Shown here in pieces: positions 1 to 5,945 of a stretch of 7,501 bases of DNA. Source of the DNA: Bacillota bacterium. GTDB lineage: Bacteria > Bacillota > UBA4882 > UBA8346. The notes below the pieces were generated by a model that worked only from the letters and a program-made list of their open reading frames with translations, had not been told where the DNA came from and did no database searches. The stretch lies in the NCBI GenBank assembly GCA_028282485.1, contig JANQHU010000472.1, positions 1-7,501 of the forward strand, given 5' to 3'. How positions within the stretch are numbered: the stretch's first letter is position 1; every line of letters starts with the position of its first letter. Made by a program: the position numbers and the translations under genes.

Positions 1-190
1 TCCGATCTCCAGCCCGGGAAGCAGTTAAATAAGTATCGGCAGTCTCCACGGTGATCGGGCCTTTGCAATAAAGCGTGGCATGTTGGTTAGGCCGTTGCTC
101 GATCCGGAGCTCCGTCAGGGGAAAGTCCGGGTAGGGGGTGATTAGTTGCACCCCGTTGTAGATGGGGTTAGGATTGGGGGTTGATGCCAT
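1..190 (-). CDS. Partial CDS, N-terminus only; possible phage late control D / VgrG-like baseplate protein
   Basis: The minus strand has an ATG at 190-188 and stays open for 63 codons to the window edge, so only the N-terminus is present. An AAAGGAG ribosome binding site lies 10 nt before the ATG (plus-strand 201-207), which supports a real start. The peptide begins MASTPNPNPIYNGVQLITPY and continues with LTELRIEQRPNQHATLY. There is no signal peptide or membrane segment. The LTELRIEQ...NQHATLY pattern resembles my recollection of the start of phage late control D / VgrG-like tail proteins of Clostridia (IEQ..NEHA.LYF). That would mean a baseplate or spike component of a phage tail or contractile injection machine, but this is inference from one short segment. 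The gene is about 56% G+C (106 of 190 bases) and favours CCC, CGG, GAG and CTG codons, unlike the AT-rich genes to its right. It is divergent from ylxM, so it belongs to a separate transcription unit. I am confident it is coding and unsure of its function. Confidence 0.62.
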   Translation of the reverse strand, partial: MASTPNPNPIYNGVQLITPYPDFPLTELRIEQRPNQHATLYCKGPITVETADTYLTASRAGDR

Positions 191-200
191 GGGTTAGGGG

Positions 201-207
201 CTCCTTT
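201..207 (-). promoter_or_regulatory. Ribosome binding site of the leftward gene
   Basis: Read on the minus strand this is AAAGGAG, ten bases before the ATG at 190-188. It fixes the start of the partial leftward gene, which otherwise rests only on an open frame running off the window. Confidence 0.75.
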
Positions 208-274
208 ATTCTTTATATTGTTTGTTATTAATTTGTAATATTGCAAAAATTAGTTGTGCTCAATTGCGAATTTA

Positions 275-303
275 ATTATATTAAAACTTAGTTTAAGTTG
301 CAA
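275..303 (-). promoter_or_regulatory. Candidate sigma-A promoter for the leftward gene
   Basis: On the minus strand a TTGCAA (-35, 298-303, 4 of 6 matches) is followed after 17 bases by a perfect TATAAT (-10, 275-280). Transcription would begin near 268, giving a leader of roughly 78 nt before the ATG at 190. In such AT-rich DNA a chance match is possible, but the spacing and position suit the divergent gene. Confidence 0.45.
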
Positions 304-390
304 GGCTTAGATGCCAAAGTTAACAAAATTGTAAAGAAGGTTTTGGGTTTTTGAATAATTTCTACAGGAGATTATCACGTAATATACCCC

Positions 391-414
391 TTGTCAAAAG
401 AAAACACTTGACAA
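391..414. repeat. Inverted repeat overlapping the -35 box of the ylxM promoter
   Basis: TTGTCAA (391-397) and TTGACAA (408-414) are exact reverse complements separated by 10 bases. The right arm contains the -35 hexamer of the rightward promoter. The left arm is a consensus -35 on the opposite strand, with a GATAAT-like -10 (371-376) at a short 15-bp spacing. It could be an operator, a back-to-back promoter element, or coincidence. The repeat-centre spacing of 17 bp between arms would suit a dimeric DNA-binding protein. Confidence 0.4.
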
Positions 415-436
415 ACTGGTATTGGCTGACTATAAT
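408..436 (+). promoter_or_regulatory. Consensus sigma-A promoter of the ylxM-ffh operon
   Basis: TTGACA (408-413), a 17-bp spacer and TATAAT (431-436) match the vegetative promoter consensus at all twelve positions. Transcription should start near 443, giving a leader of about 30 nt before the GTG of ylxM. No other equally good promoter is seen before the downstream genes up to lepB, so this one probably drives most of the translation and export cluster. Confidence 0.88.
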
Positions 437-473
437 TAATATGTTAAGTGAATATACTTGACATGGAGGAAAG

Positions 474-854
474 GTGACCAAACGTAAGGAAGAAACTTTG
501 GAGCAGTTGATTCACAATAGTATGCTTTACGATTTTTACGGGGGCTTATTAACTGCTAAACAATCTCAGGCGGTAGAATTATATCATTTAGAAAACTGGT
601 CCTTAGCTGAAATCGCGGAGAAAGAAGGCGTTTCCCGGCAAGCAATTCATGATTTGTTACAGCGCAGTGAGAAGCTGATGGCTGATTATGAAGAAAAGCT
701 AGGCTTAGTTGCTAGGTATATGAAACAAAGAGCAGAGTTAATTAACATTTACCAATTGTTCAGAAATATTTATAATAAATGTGAAAATGACCCTCATTTA
801 ACGGAAGAGTTAAAAATACTTAATCAAAAGTTGACCAATTTGATAGATATTTAA
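474..854 (+). CDS. ylxM: YlxM family helix-turn-helix protein associated with SRP
   Basis: This 126-residue protein belongs to the YlxM/UPF0122 family, a putative DNA-binding protein almost always encoded just before ffh and thought to modulate the SRP pathway. The N-terminal part has the family core LYDFYGGLLTAKQ (residues 18-30). A sigma-70 region 4-like helix-turn-helix follows at about 42-64 (SLAEIAEKEGVSRQAIHDLL). The remainder is a charged, probably coiled helical tail. Bacillus YlxM is about 110 residues, so the length is normal with a slightly long C-terminus. The start is GTG at 474: a stop codon lies in frame at 459-461, and GGAGG at 465-469 sits only 4 nt upstream. It is the first gene after the consensus promoter, with 50 bp to ffh. 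ftsY, which often precedes ylxM in related genomes, is not here. The family assignment is firm; the molecular role in any species is poorly defined. Confidence 0.93.
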   Translation: MTKRKEETLEQLIHNSMLYDFYGGLLTAKQSQAVELYHLENWSLAEIAEKEGVSRQAIHDLLQRSEKLMADYEEKLGLVARYMKQRAELINIYQLFRNIYNKCENDPHLTEELKILNQKLTNLIDI

Positions 855-904
855 TAAAATACCTTTTTGAAGAATGAAGAATTATAGTTGATAGGAGATA
901 GGAA

Positions 905-2272
905 ATGGTTTTTGAGAATCTTTCCAGTAAATTACAAACTGTTTTTAAGAAATTACGCGGGCAAGGCAGGCTGACGGAAAAAAATATTGAAGAAGCCATG
1001 CGGGAAGTCAGATTAGCCTTATTAGAAGCAGATGTTAATTATAAAGTGGTTAAAGATTTTGTCAATAAAGTGAAAGAAAAAGCAGTGGGCCAAGAAGTTT
1101 TAAATAGTCTAACTCCGGCCCAACAAGTAATTAAAGTTGTTTCGGATGCTTTAACCGAACTGATGGGAGTAAAAGAAGAGCGGTTAACCTTTGCCGATAA
1201 TCCCCCTACAGTAATTATGTTAGTGGGTTTACAAGGAGCCGGGAAAACCAGTACTGCCGGCAAGTTGGCGGGAATGTTAAAAAAACAAGGCAAACGCCCT
1301 TTGTTAGTTGCGGCAGATATTTATCGCCCGGCAGCTATTAAACAATTACAGGTTTTGGGGAAACAAATTGATGTAACAGTTTTTAGTATGGCCGAAGGAG
1401 CAACTCCGGTGGAGATCGCTAATAATGGGCTCGAGTATGCTCAGTCTTATCAAAAAGATGTGGTCATTATTGATACGGCTGGCCGTTTGCATATTAATGA
1501 AGAGTTGATGAATGAGCTAAAGGATATTGAGAGTGATGTCGCCCCGACAGAGATTTTATTAGTGATAGATGCCATGACTGGTCAAGATGCTGTTAATGTG
1601 GCTGATTCCTTTAAGAAGGCTTTGAATTTGACTGGTATTATTTTAACCAAGCTCGATAGTGATACCAGAGGTGGGGCCGCTTTATCGGTGAGAGCAGTTA
1701 CTAATTGTCCGATTAAGTTTGCGGGTAGCGGTGAAAAAATGGATAATTTAGAAGTCTTTTATCCGGAGCGAATGGCTTCCCGGATTTTAGGCATGGGTGA
1801 CGTATTGACCTTGATCGAAAAAGCCACCGCTAATGTGGATGAAGACAAAGCAAAAAAAATGATGCATAAAATGCGGAAAGCCGAGTTTAATTTGGAAGAC
1901 TTCCTGGAACAAATGCGGGAAATGCGAAAATTAGGACCCTTGGAAAATATTTTAGAGATGTTACCCGGAAATATGACTAAACAATTAAAAGGGGTTCAAG
2001 TTGATGAGAAAGAATTAGTAAAGATTGAAGCGATTATTCAATCGATGACTGTCCAGGAACGTTTAAACCCTTCAGTAATTAATGGTAGTAGAAGAAAACG
2101 AATTGCTAAAGGCTCCGGGACTACAATTAGTGATATTAATCGGCTGTTGAATCAATTTGAACAGAGCCGAAAAATGATGAAACAGTTTGCGGAGTTTAGT
2201 GAAGGTAATGTTGGTAAGGGTAAAATGAAAAAAGGCAAAGGAAAAATGCCGAAAATGCCTTTTTGGAATTAA
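905..2272 (+). CDS. ffh: Signal recognition particle GTPase Ffh (SRP54)
   Basis: Ffh binds the 4.5S/6S SRP RNA and signal sequences emerging from the ribosome. It then docks with the receptor FtsY at the membrane through paired GTPase domains. The 455-residue protein has the full layout: N domain about 1-90, G domain about 91-300, methionine-rich M domain about 305-434. Visible GTPase motifs are the P-loop GLQGAGKT (108-115), DTAGR (190-194), TKLD (248-251) and the closing GSGEK region (274-278). The M domain carries RLNPSVINGSRRKRIAKGSG (386-405), the RNA-binding helix-turn-helix region. A Lys/Gly/Met-rich tail ends in PFWN, as in many Firmicutes Ffh proteins. The G4 motif reads TKLDSD where TKxDGD is usual. 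AGGAG at 893-897 lies 7 nt before the ATG. It follows ylxM and precedes rpsP, the common Bacillota order. Identity is certain. Confidence 0.98.
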   Translation: MVFENLSSKLQTVFKKLRGQGRLTEKNIEEAMREVRLALLEADVNYKVVKDFVNKVKEKAVGQEVLNSLTPAQQVIKVVSDALTELMGVKEERLTFADNPPTVIMLVGLQGAGKTSTAGKLAGMLKKQGKRPLLVAADIYRPAAIKQLQVLGKQIDVTVFSMAEGATPVEIANNGLEYAQSYQKDVVIIDTAGRLHINEELMNELKDIESDVAPTEILLVIDAMTGQDAVNVADSFKKALNLTGIILTKLDSDTRGGAALSVRAVTNCPIKFAGSGEKMDNLEVFYPERMASRILGMGDVLTLIEKATANVDEDKAKKMMHKMRKAEFNLEDFLEQMREMRKLGPLENILEMLPGNMTKQLKGVQVDEKELVKIEAIIQSMTVQERLNPSVINGSRRKRIAKGSGTTISDINRLLNQFEQSRKMMKQFAEFSEGNVGKGKMKKGKGKMPKMPFWN

Positions 2273-2337
2273 TAATATAAGCGAGAAATACTAAATTTTT
2301 ATTTTTAACTGTTAGAAGTTACAAAAATTTTTTAATG

Positions 2338-2346
2338 AAGGGGGGT
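2338..2346 (+). promoter_or_regulatory. Ribosome binding site that fixes the rpsP start
   Basis: AAGGGGGGT (2338-2346), with one mismatch to the AAGGAGGT consensus, lies 6 nt before the GTG at 2353. An in-frame ATG at 2335 precedes and would encode this very site as Lys-Gly-Gly. That makes the upstream ATG an unlikely start. Confidence 0.8.
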
Positions 2347-2352
2347 GAGATA

Positions 2353-2595
2353 GTGGTTAAAATTCGATTAACAAGAATGGGAGCCAAAAAACGTCCTTTT
2401 TATCGTTTGATCGTCGCTGATTCCCGGGCGCCGCGTGATGGTCGTTTTATTGAAATAATTGGTTATTATGATCCCTTAGCAGAACCGGCTAAAGTAGTTG
2501 TTGATGTTGATAAGGCAAATGATTGGTTACAAAAAGGAGCACAACCTTCTGAAACTGCCAAAAAAGTATTGAAGAATGCTGGTGTAATTGCCTGA
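2353..2595 (+). CDS. rpsP: 30S ribosomal protein S16
   Basis: S16 binds 16S rRNA in the 5' and central domains and stabilises assembly of the 30S subunit. From the GTG at 2353 the protein is 80 residues and starts (M)[17 protein letters not shown], the canonical S16 beginning. It continues with [20 protein letters not shown], near-invariant in the family. An in-frame ATG at 2335 would add six residues (MKGGEI), but these are encoded by the ribosome binding site and have no family counterpart, so the GTG is preferred. The C-terminus ends soon after the [19 protein letters not shown] helix region, lacking the basic tail seen in some S16 proteins. About 80 bp separate it from ffh, and khpA follows after 46 bp. 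Confidence 0.96.
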   Translation: MVKIRLTRMGAKKRPFYRLIVADSRAPRDGRFIEIIGYYDPLAEPAKVVVDVDKANDWLQKGAQPSETAKKVLKNAGVIA

Positions 2596-2641
2596 GTATT
2601 TAGTTAGTTCTGTAGAGATGAGCGAGGTGTTAACCTAAGAA

Positions 2642-2875
2642 ATGAGAGAATTAGTTCTACAGGTTATAAAAGCATTAGTTGATCATCCGGAGGAAGCTGA
2701 AGTAAAATCCATATCTCGGAATGATCATACTCTGTTGGAAATTACCGTTAATCAAGAAGATGTGGGTAAAATAATCGGTAAACAAGGCCGGATTATTAAA
2801 GCAATTCGAACAGTAGTGAAATCATGGGCGGCTCATAATAATCAAAAAATTTCCGTAGAAATTGCTAATCAATAG
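2642..2875 (+). CDS. khpA: KH-domain RNA-binding protein KhpA (YlqC family)
   Basis: This 77-residue protein is a single type II KH domain. The RNA-contacting GKIIGKQGR loop lies at residues 42-50, preceded by the ALVDHPEE segment (11-18) that marks the YlqC/KhpA family (UPF0109). In other Gram-positive bacteria KhpA pairs with KhpB (Jag/EloR) and binds many RNAs, influencing cell elongation and division. That role is family knowledge, not something shown here. The gene sits between rpsP and rimM, the conserved position in Bacillota, which suggests a link to ribosome biogenesis. A GAGGTG at 2624-2629 lies 12 nt before the ATG, slightly far but acceptable. It ends at 2875 and rimM begins within about a dozen bases, so the two are probably translationally coupled. 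Confidence 0.93.
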   Translation: MRELVLQVIKALVDHPEEAEVKSISRNDHTLLEITVNQEDVGKIIGKQGRIIKAIRTVVKSWAAHNNQKISVEIANQ

Positions 2876-2886
2876 AGTGGTTGATG

Positions 2887-3402
2887 ATGGATAATTTGGA
2901 TTTAATTGCTATCGGCGAGATTGTTAAAGCTCATGGAGTTCGTGGGGAATTAAAAGTAGTTCCTTTAACTGATGCTATTTCCCGTTTTGGTGAAGTAAAA
3001 AGAGTTTATTGGAAAAAAAATGATTTCATTAATGAATTATTTATTGAGGGTTATCGTTCCTTTAAGGGTGGAATTTTATTAAAATTAAAGGGGATTGATA
3101 CTTTAACTGCCGCGGAAGATTTAGGGCGTGGTCTCTTGTATATTCCGCGTAAAGAAAGACCAAAGCTTCCTAAGGGGAGATACTACCACGATGAGATCTG
3201 CGGCCTGAATGTTTATACCCTAGAAGGAGAATTCATAGGTATCATTAAGGAAATTATCCAAACTGGCTCTAATGATGTCTATGTGGTTGCCGATAAAACT
3301 GAACAAATTCTTATCCCCGCCTTGAAAACAGTGATTCAAGAAATTAATTTGGCTGATAAAAGGATGAGTGTTCTTTTGCCGCCGGGATTGGTTGATGATT
3401 GA
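2887..3402 (+). CDS. rimM: 16S rRNA processing / 30S maturation protein RimM
   Basis: RimM binds S19 and helps the 30S head mature. The 171-residue protein has an N-terminal RimM barrel beginning [16 protein letters not shown] (9-24) and a C-terminal PRC-barrel domain from about 97. The family signature YYHDE.CGL is at 99-107, and the characteristic LLPPGLVDD ends the protein. Three possible starts lie in a row: TTG 2881, ATG 2884 and ATG 2887. A weak GAGTGG at 2875-2880, overlapping the khpA stop codon, leaves 6 nt to the ATG at 2887, so I chose that one; the choice changes at most two residues. The gene is packed tightly between khpA and trmD, the standard order. Its stop lies just upstream of the trmD start. 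Confidence 0.95.
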   Translation: MDNLDLIAIGEIVKAHGVRGELKVVPLTDAISRFGEVKRVYWKKNDFINELFIEGYRSFKGGILLKLKGIDTLTAAEDLGRGLLYIPRKERPKLPKGRYYHDEICGLNVYTLEGEFIGIIKEIIQTGSNDVYVVADKTEQILIPALKTVIQEINLADKRMSVLLPPGLVDD

Positions 3403-3406
3403 AGAA

Positions 3407-4144
3407 ATGCTATTTCAAATACTTACCCTTTTTCCAGAAATGTTTAATGGTCCCTTGGAATCAAGTATTATGAAACGGGCTCAGGAAAAAAAAATAATTG
3501 AGCTGCGTTATGTTAATTATCGGGAATTCACCACGGATAAACATCACTGTGTAGATGACACTCCCTACGGTGGTGGAAGTGGAATGGTTTTAAAACCAGA
3601 ACCGATTTTTCGGTGTTTGAATGCTGTAAAAAAAGATACCCCTCCCGGGCGAGTTGTCTTACTGACGCCTCAAGGAAAGGTCTTTAAACAAAAGATGGCT
3701 CGGGAATTAGCCAAGGAGCAACATTTAATACTGATCTGCGGGCATTATGAAGGCTTTGACGAGCGAATTCGTACTTATGTGGACTTGGAATTATCAATTG
3801 GTGATTACGTTTTAACTGGCGGCGAATTAGCAGCGATGGTAGTTGCTGACGCAGTTACCCGTTTGCTTCCGGGAGTCTTAGGTGCTTCCGACTCGGCTGA
3901 ATATGATTCATTTACGGAGAATTTATTAGATTATCCCCAGTATACCCGGCCAGTTGAATTTGAAGGCCAGAGGGTTCCTGATATTTTATTGAGTGGTCAT
4001 CATAAAATGATTGAAGAGTGGCGTCGGGAACAAGCTATCCTAAGAACAGCAGAGCGAAGACCGGATTTATTAAAGGAAGAGCAATTATCAGAAGAGGAAC
4101 TTGCTTTTTTGTGTCGAAAACGTAATTTAACGGAAGAATTATAA
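3407..4144 (+). CDS. trmD: tRNA (guanine-N1)-methyltransferase TrmD
   Basis: TrmD transfers a methyl group from S-adenosylmethionine to N1 of G37 next to the anticodon, which prevents +1 frameshifting. It is a SPOUT-class enzyme with a trefoil-knot AdoMet site and works as a dimer. From the ATG at 3407 the product is 245 residues, close to the usual size. It starts [13 protein letters not shown], matching the family beginning. Signatures are [13 protein letters not shown] (49-61), [10 protein letters not shown] (112-121), the knot segment [11 protein letters not shown] (130-140) and [10 protein letters not shown] (173-182), the region containing the proposed catalytic Asp. Earlier in-frame starts (GTG 3368, ATG 3395) lie inside rimM. 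The ATG at 3395 would overlap rimM by 8 nt and cannot be excluded. Start 3407 lies 4 nt after the rimM stop, with no strong ribosome binding site, consistent with translational coupling. Confidence 0.96.
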   Translation: MLFQILTLFPEMFNGPLESSIMKRAQEKKIIELRYVNYREFTTDKHHCVDDTPYGGGSGMVLKPEPIFRCLNAVKKDTPPGRVVLLTPQGKVFKQKMARELAKEQHLILICGHYEGFDERIRTYVDLELSIGDYVLTGGELAAMVVADAVTRLLPGVLGASDSAEYDSFTENLLDYPQYTRPVEFEGQRVPDILLSGHHKMIEEWRREQAILRTAERRPDLLKEEQLSEEELAFLCRKRNLTEEL

Positions 4145-4213
4145 TTTTTTAATGAATATTTAACTAATAAATTATATGGTGTTATTGATTTTAGAAAGGA
4201 GGTCTTTCGGAAG

Positions 4214-4567
4214 ATGAGTAATATTATTGATGCTATTGAAAAAGAACAGCTTCGTTCAGATATACCTAATTTTGCACCCGGGGATACCGTGCAAGTACAT
4301 GTGAAGGTTGTTGAAGGAGGAAAAGAACGAATCCAGGTTTTTGAAGGTGTTGTGTTACGCCGTTCAAACGGGGGATTAAGGGAAACCTTTACTGTGCGCA
4401 AAATTTCACAAGGTATCGGAGTAGAAAGAACTTTTTTAGTACATTCTCCCATGTTAGCTGTAATTAAAGTAGTTCGCAAAGGTAAAGTACGCAGAGCTAA
4501 ATTGTATTATTTACGTGAACGTTCTGGAAAATCGGCTCGGATTAAAGAAAAGCGAATTATTAAGTAA
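4214..4567 (+). CDS. rplS: 50S ribosomal protein L19
   Basis: L19 lies at the interface between the 30S and 50S subunits and contributes to intersubunit bridges. The 117-residue protein matches the family from end to end: [19 protein letters not shown] near the start, [38 protein letters not shown], and the basic [20 protein letters not shown] near the C-terminus. Where the family usually has HSPRI it reads HSPML (about residues 77-81), a mild change. AAAGGAGGT at 4195-4203, 10 nt before the ATG, is one of the strongest ribosome binding sites in the window, in keeping with high expression. A 69-bp AT-rich gap after trmD shows no convincing leader structure. Confidence 0.97.
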   Translation: MSNIIDAIEKEQLRSDIPNFAPGDTVQVHVKVVEGGKERIQVFEGVVLRRSNGGLRETFTVRKISQGIGVERTFLVHSPMLAVIKVVRKGKVRRAKLYYLRERSGKSARIKEKRIIK

Positions 4568-4593
4568 AATTATTCCTAGCTATTATTTTAAGT

Positions 4594-4648
4594 ATAGTAA
4601 ACGCATTGATGATTTGAGAAAAGATGCGTTTACTATCTTTAGTTTTAA
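4594..4648 (+). terminator. Hairpin between rplS and lepB; weak terminator or attenuator
   Basis: ATAGTAAACGCAT (4594-4606) and ATGCGTTTACTAT (4624-4636) are perfect 13-bp reverse complements with a 17-nt loop. The following CTTTAGTTTTAA is only a broken T tract, and the stem has just four G-C pairs. Efficient termination is therefore doubtful; partial read-through into lepB or a regulatory role for the stem is equally possible. The stem ends about 10 nt before the lepB ribosome binding site. Confidence 0.5.
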
Positions 4649-4653
4649 GGAGG
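4647..4653 (+). promoter_or_regulatory. Ribosome binding site that fixes the lepB start
   Basis: AAGGAGG lies 12 nt before the ATG at 4666. An in-frame ATG at 4624 is the first three bases of the right arm of the upstream hairpin and has no ribosome binding site. The downstream start is therefore favoured. Confidence 0.75.
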
Positions 4654-4665
4654 GCGGTTAGTTCC

Positions 4666-5262
4666 ATGTTGGAAATTAAAAAATCGGAATTCCGCGAAAA
4701 TATTGAGGCTTTTGCTATTGCAGTGATTACTATTTTGTTTATTATTGTCTTTATTTTTCAATCATTTTTAGTAAAAGGCACCTCCATGGAACCCACACTT
4801 CAAGATGGAGAACGACTAATTGTTAACAAGTTTATTTATTGGTTTACCAGACCCCAGACGGGAGATATTATTGTCTTAAAGCCCCCTAAAGAACCGGGGC
4901 GAAAATATATTAAACGGGTCATTGCCGGACCAAATCAAGAAGTATATATTTGGAATTCAAAAGTCTACGTTGACGGTGTGGAATTAAAAGAAGACTACTT
5001 AAATGAATTGAAAATTAATCAGGATTACAAAATGACCACCGTACCCATGGATCGTGTTTTTGTGATGGGTGACAATCGTAATTGGAGCAAAGATAGCCGC
5101 GATCCGGAAGTAGGCTTGGTTCCTCTCAAAAATGTAGTGGGTAAAGCCGTTTTTATTTTTTGGCCCTTTACCGCGGTTAAAGTCATTGCGGCTCCTCATT
5201 ATGATAACAAATTAGCCCCCAAAGCCGTTGAAGTAAATGCCCTGACTGAAGAACCAAAATAG
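4666..5262 (+). CDS. lepB: Type I signal peptidase (LepB/SipS family, S26)
   Basis: This membrane-anchored serine protease removes signal peptides from exported proteins on the outer face of the membrane. From the ATG at 4666 it has 198 residues: a short cytoplasmic start, one transmembrane helix at about 14-35, then the extracytoplasmic catalytic domain. The Ser/Lys dyad is visible as Ser40 in GTSMEPTL (38-45) and Lys83 in RKYIKRVIAG (79-88). Box E reads VMGDNRNWSKDSRDPEVGLV (133-152). A single N-terminal anchor and a size near 200 residues fit the Gram-positive SipS type rather than the longer E. coli LepB. It follows rplS by 98 bp, as in several Clostridia, where it usually precedes rbgA (ylqF). 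Here an intrinsic terminator and the ATP synthase operon follow instead. Substrates delivered by the SRP pathway (ffh) are among those it would process. Confidence 0.95.
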   Translation: MLEIKKSEFRENIEAFAIAVITILFIIVFIFQSFLVKGTSMEPTLQDGERLIVNKFIYWFTRPQTGDIIVLKPPKEPGRKYIKRVIAGPNQEVYIWNSKVYVDGVELKEDYLNELKINQDYKMTTVPMDRVFVMGDNRNWSKDSRDPEVGLVPLKNVVGKAVFIFWPFTAVKVIAAPHYDNKLAPKAVEVNALTEEPK

Positions 5263-5280
5263 TTGGGTGACAGAGTTATT

Positions 5281-5301
5281 AAATTTATTAAGAATAAATT
5301 T
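5281..5301. repeat. AT-rich inverted repeat downstream of lepB
   Basis: AAATTTATT (5281-5289) and AATAAATTT (5293-5301) are perfect 9-bp reverse complements around AAG. There is no G-C pair and no T tract after it, so it is not a terminator in itself. In DNA this rich in A and T it may be accidental. Confidence 0.3.
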
Positions 5302-5337
5302 GGTATAGTTAGAAATAGAATAGAGTAGATATTTAGA

Positions 5338-5384
5338 GTAATCACCTGAAAATAGGATATTTTTAGGTGATTACGGCTATTTTT
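5338..5384 (+). terminator. Intrinsic terminator closing the ylxM-lepB cluster
   Basis: GTAATCACCT (5338-5347) pairs exactly with AGGTGATTAC (5365-5374). The stem continues inward through one G-U pair and six A-T pairs to a GGA loop (5355-5357), making 17 consecutive pairs. Five T residues follow at 5380-5384, after a five-base gap. It lies 75 bp after the lepB stop and upstream of the ATP synthase promoter candidate, so it separates the two operons. Confidence 0.8.
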
Positions 5385-5699
5385 AAGGAAATATGACTTA
5401 TTTTTGGTGTTGTCAACTTTATGTGAATTGTTATAAAATAAAGTCATTTAATAAAACTATAAATATTAGGTATTACGATTTGATGTTTGTTAAAAAAAGA
5501 ACAAACTTGAAGGAATAGATTTTAAATAATATCCAGAATACAGCTTTTATCTGATCATTTTGCTCTAGTATTGGAGAAATTGGTAGCTTTTATTCCGGGA
5601 AAATAAAAAATCTAAAAAATTTTTAAAATTCTTCTAAACTAATGGGACATTTTGACGATAAAATAATTGTGTGTTTTATGAAAATGGAGATGTAAAAAA
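5385..5699 (+). promoter_or_regulatory. AT-rich leader region of the ATP synthase operon, with promoter candidate
   Basis: No gene is seen in this stretch. A promoter candidate at 5410-5437 has TTGTCA (-35, 5 of 6), a 16-bp spacer and TATAAA (-10, 5 of 6), giving transcription from about 5444. The transcribed leader would then be about 255 nt, long for a housekeeping operon. Within it I see only weak structure: GTTTGTT/AACAAAC around an A-rich loop (5485-5506) and TTTTATT/AATAAAA (5588-5608). I recognise no known riboswitch or protein-binding leader. A TTGACG at 5652 has a poor -10 partner, and transcription from it would start inside the ribosome binding site, so I do not favour it. Confidence 0.5.
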
Positions 5700-5945
5700 A
5701 TGAAAGATAAAAAAAAAGATATTGCTCAACGCAAAAATAATTATATGTGGCAGAGTCTTGCTTTGTATGGCGGACTGAGTTTGAATATGGGAATTACGGT
5801 AGCGGGTGGGTATTATTTAGGAAATTTTTTAGAAAAAAAATTAGGGTGGAGCAATATGGCCCTGTGGGGTATATTTATTGGATTATTTTTGGGATTAATT
5901 GAGTTTTTTATTATAGCCGCCAAAGGTATGGGTAAAGAATCATGA
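5700..5945 (+). CDS. AtpZ/AtpI-family small membrane protein of the ATP synthase operon
   Basis: This 81-residue protein has a lysine-rich cytoplasmic start (residues 1-12) and two predicted membrane helices at about 18-40 and 53-74. The glycine-patterned segment GITVAGGYYLGNFLEKKLGW (31-50) at the end of helix 1 and IGLFLGLIEFF in helix 2 match the AtpZ/AtpI family. These proteins are encoded at the head of many bacterial F1Fo operons. AtpZ with AtpI has been linked to Mg2+ or Ca2+ uptake and to assembly of the enzyme; that is family knowledge. The ribosome binding site is modest (TGGAGATG at 5685-5692, 7 nt before the ATG). Its stop overlaps the next start in an ATGA tetranucleotide (5942-5945), so the two genes are coupled. 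It could also be called AtpI by annotation pipelines. Confidence 0.8.
   Translation: MKDKKKDIAQRKNNYMWQSLALYGGLSLNMGITVAGGYYLGNFLEKKLGWSNMALWGIFIGLFLGLIEFFIIAAKGMGKES

Noticed and set aside
241..303. Three TTGCAA-like words (241, 264, 298) in the divergent intergenic region
   Set aside because: The spacing is irregular, the middle copy is imperfect, and the words are too short to claim a repeat array or operator set.
391..398. TTGTCAAA as a Spo0A-type box near the ylxM promoter
   Set aside because: It differs from TTGTCGAA at one base and is better explained as an arm of the inverted repeat over the -35 box; single near-matches are common in AT-rich DNA.
1039..1293. An 84-codon minus-strand frame inside ffh
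   Set aside because: It is entirely antisense to the conserved N and G domains of Ffh and is explained by codon bias of that gene.
2299..2333. Hairpin-like sequence and T run just before rpsP (TAACT/AGTTA, then six T)
   Set aside because: Only five pairs are continuous before a mismatch, the stem is almost all A-T, and it would end transcription before rpsP in a well-known operon. Too weak to call a terminator or S16 leader.
4145..4213. Possible L19 leader RNA upstream of rplS
   Set aside because: The gap is short and AT-rich; I could find no stable stem or resemblance to described L19 leaders.
4000..4479. A 159-codon open frame on the minus strand across the end of trmD and most of rplS
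   Set aside because: It lies antisense to two certain genes, has no ribosome binding site, and its translation has a low-complexity Ser/Ile/Leu-rich look with no family resemblance.
5199..5447. An 82-codon minus-strand frame over the end of lepB and the following gap
   Set aside because: It overlaps lepB and runs through the terminator hairpin. The composition is Asn/Leu/Ile-rich, as expected from random AT-rich DNA.
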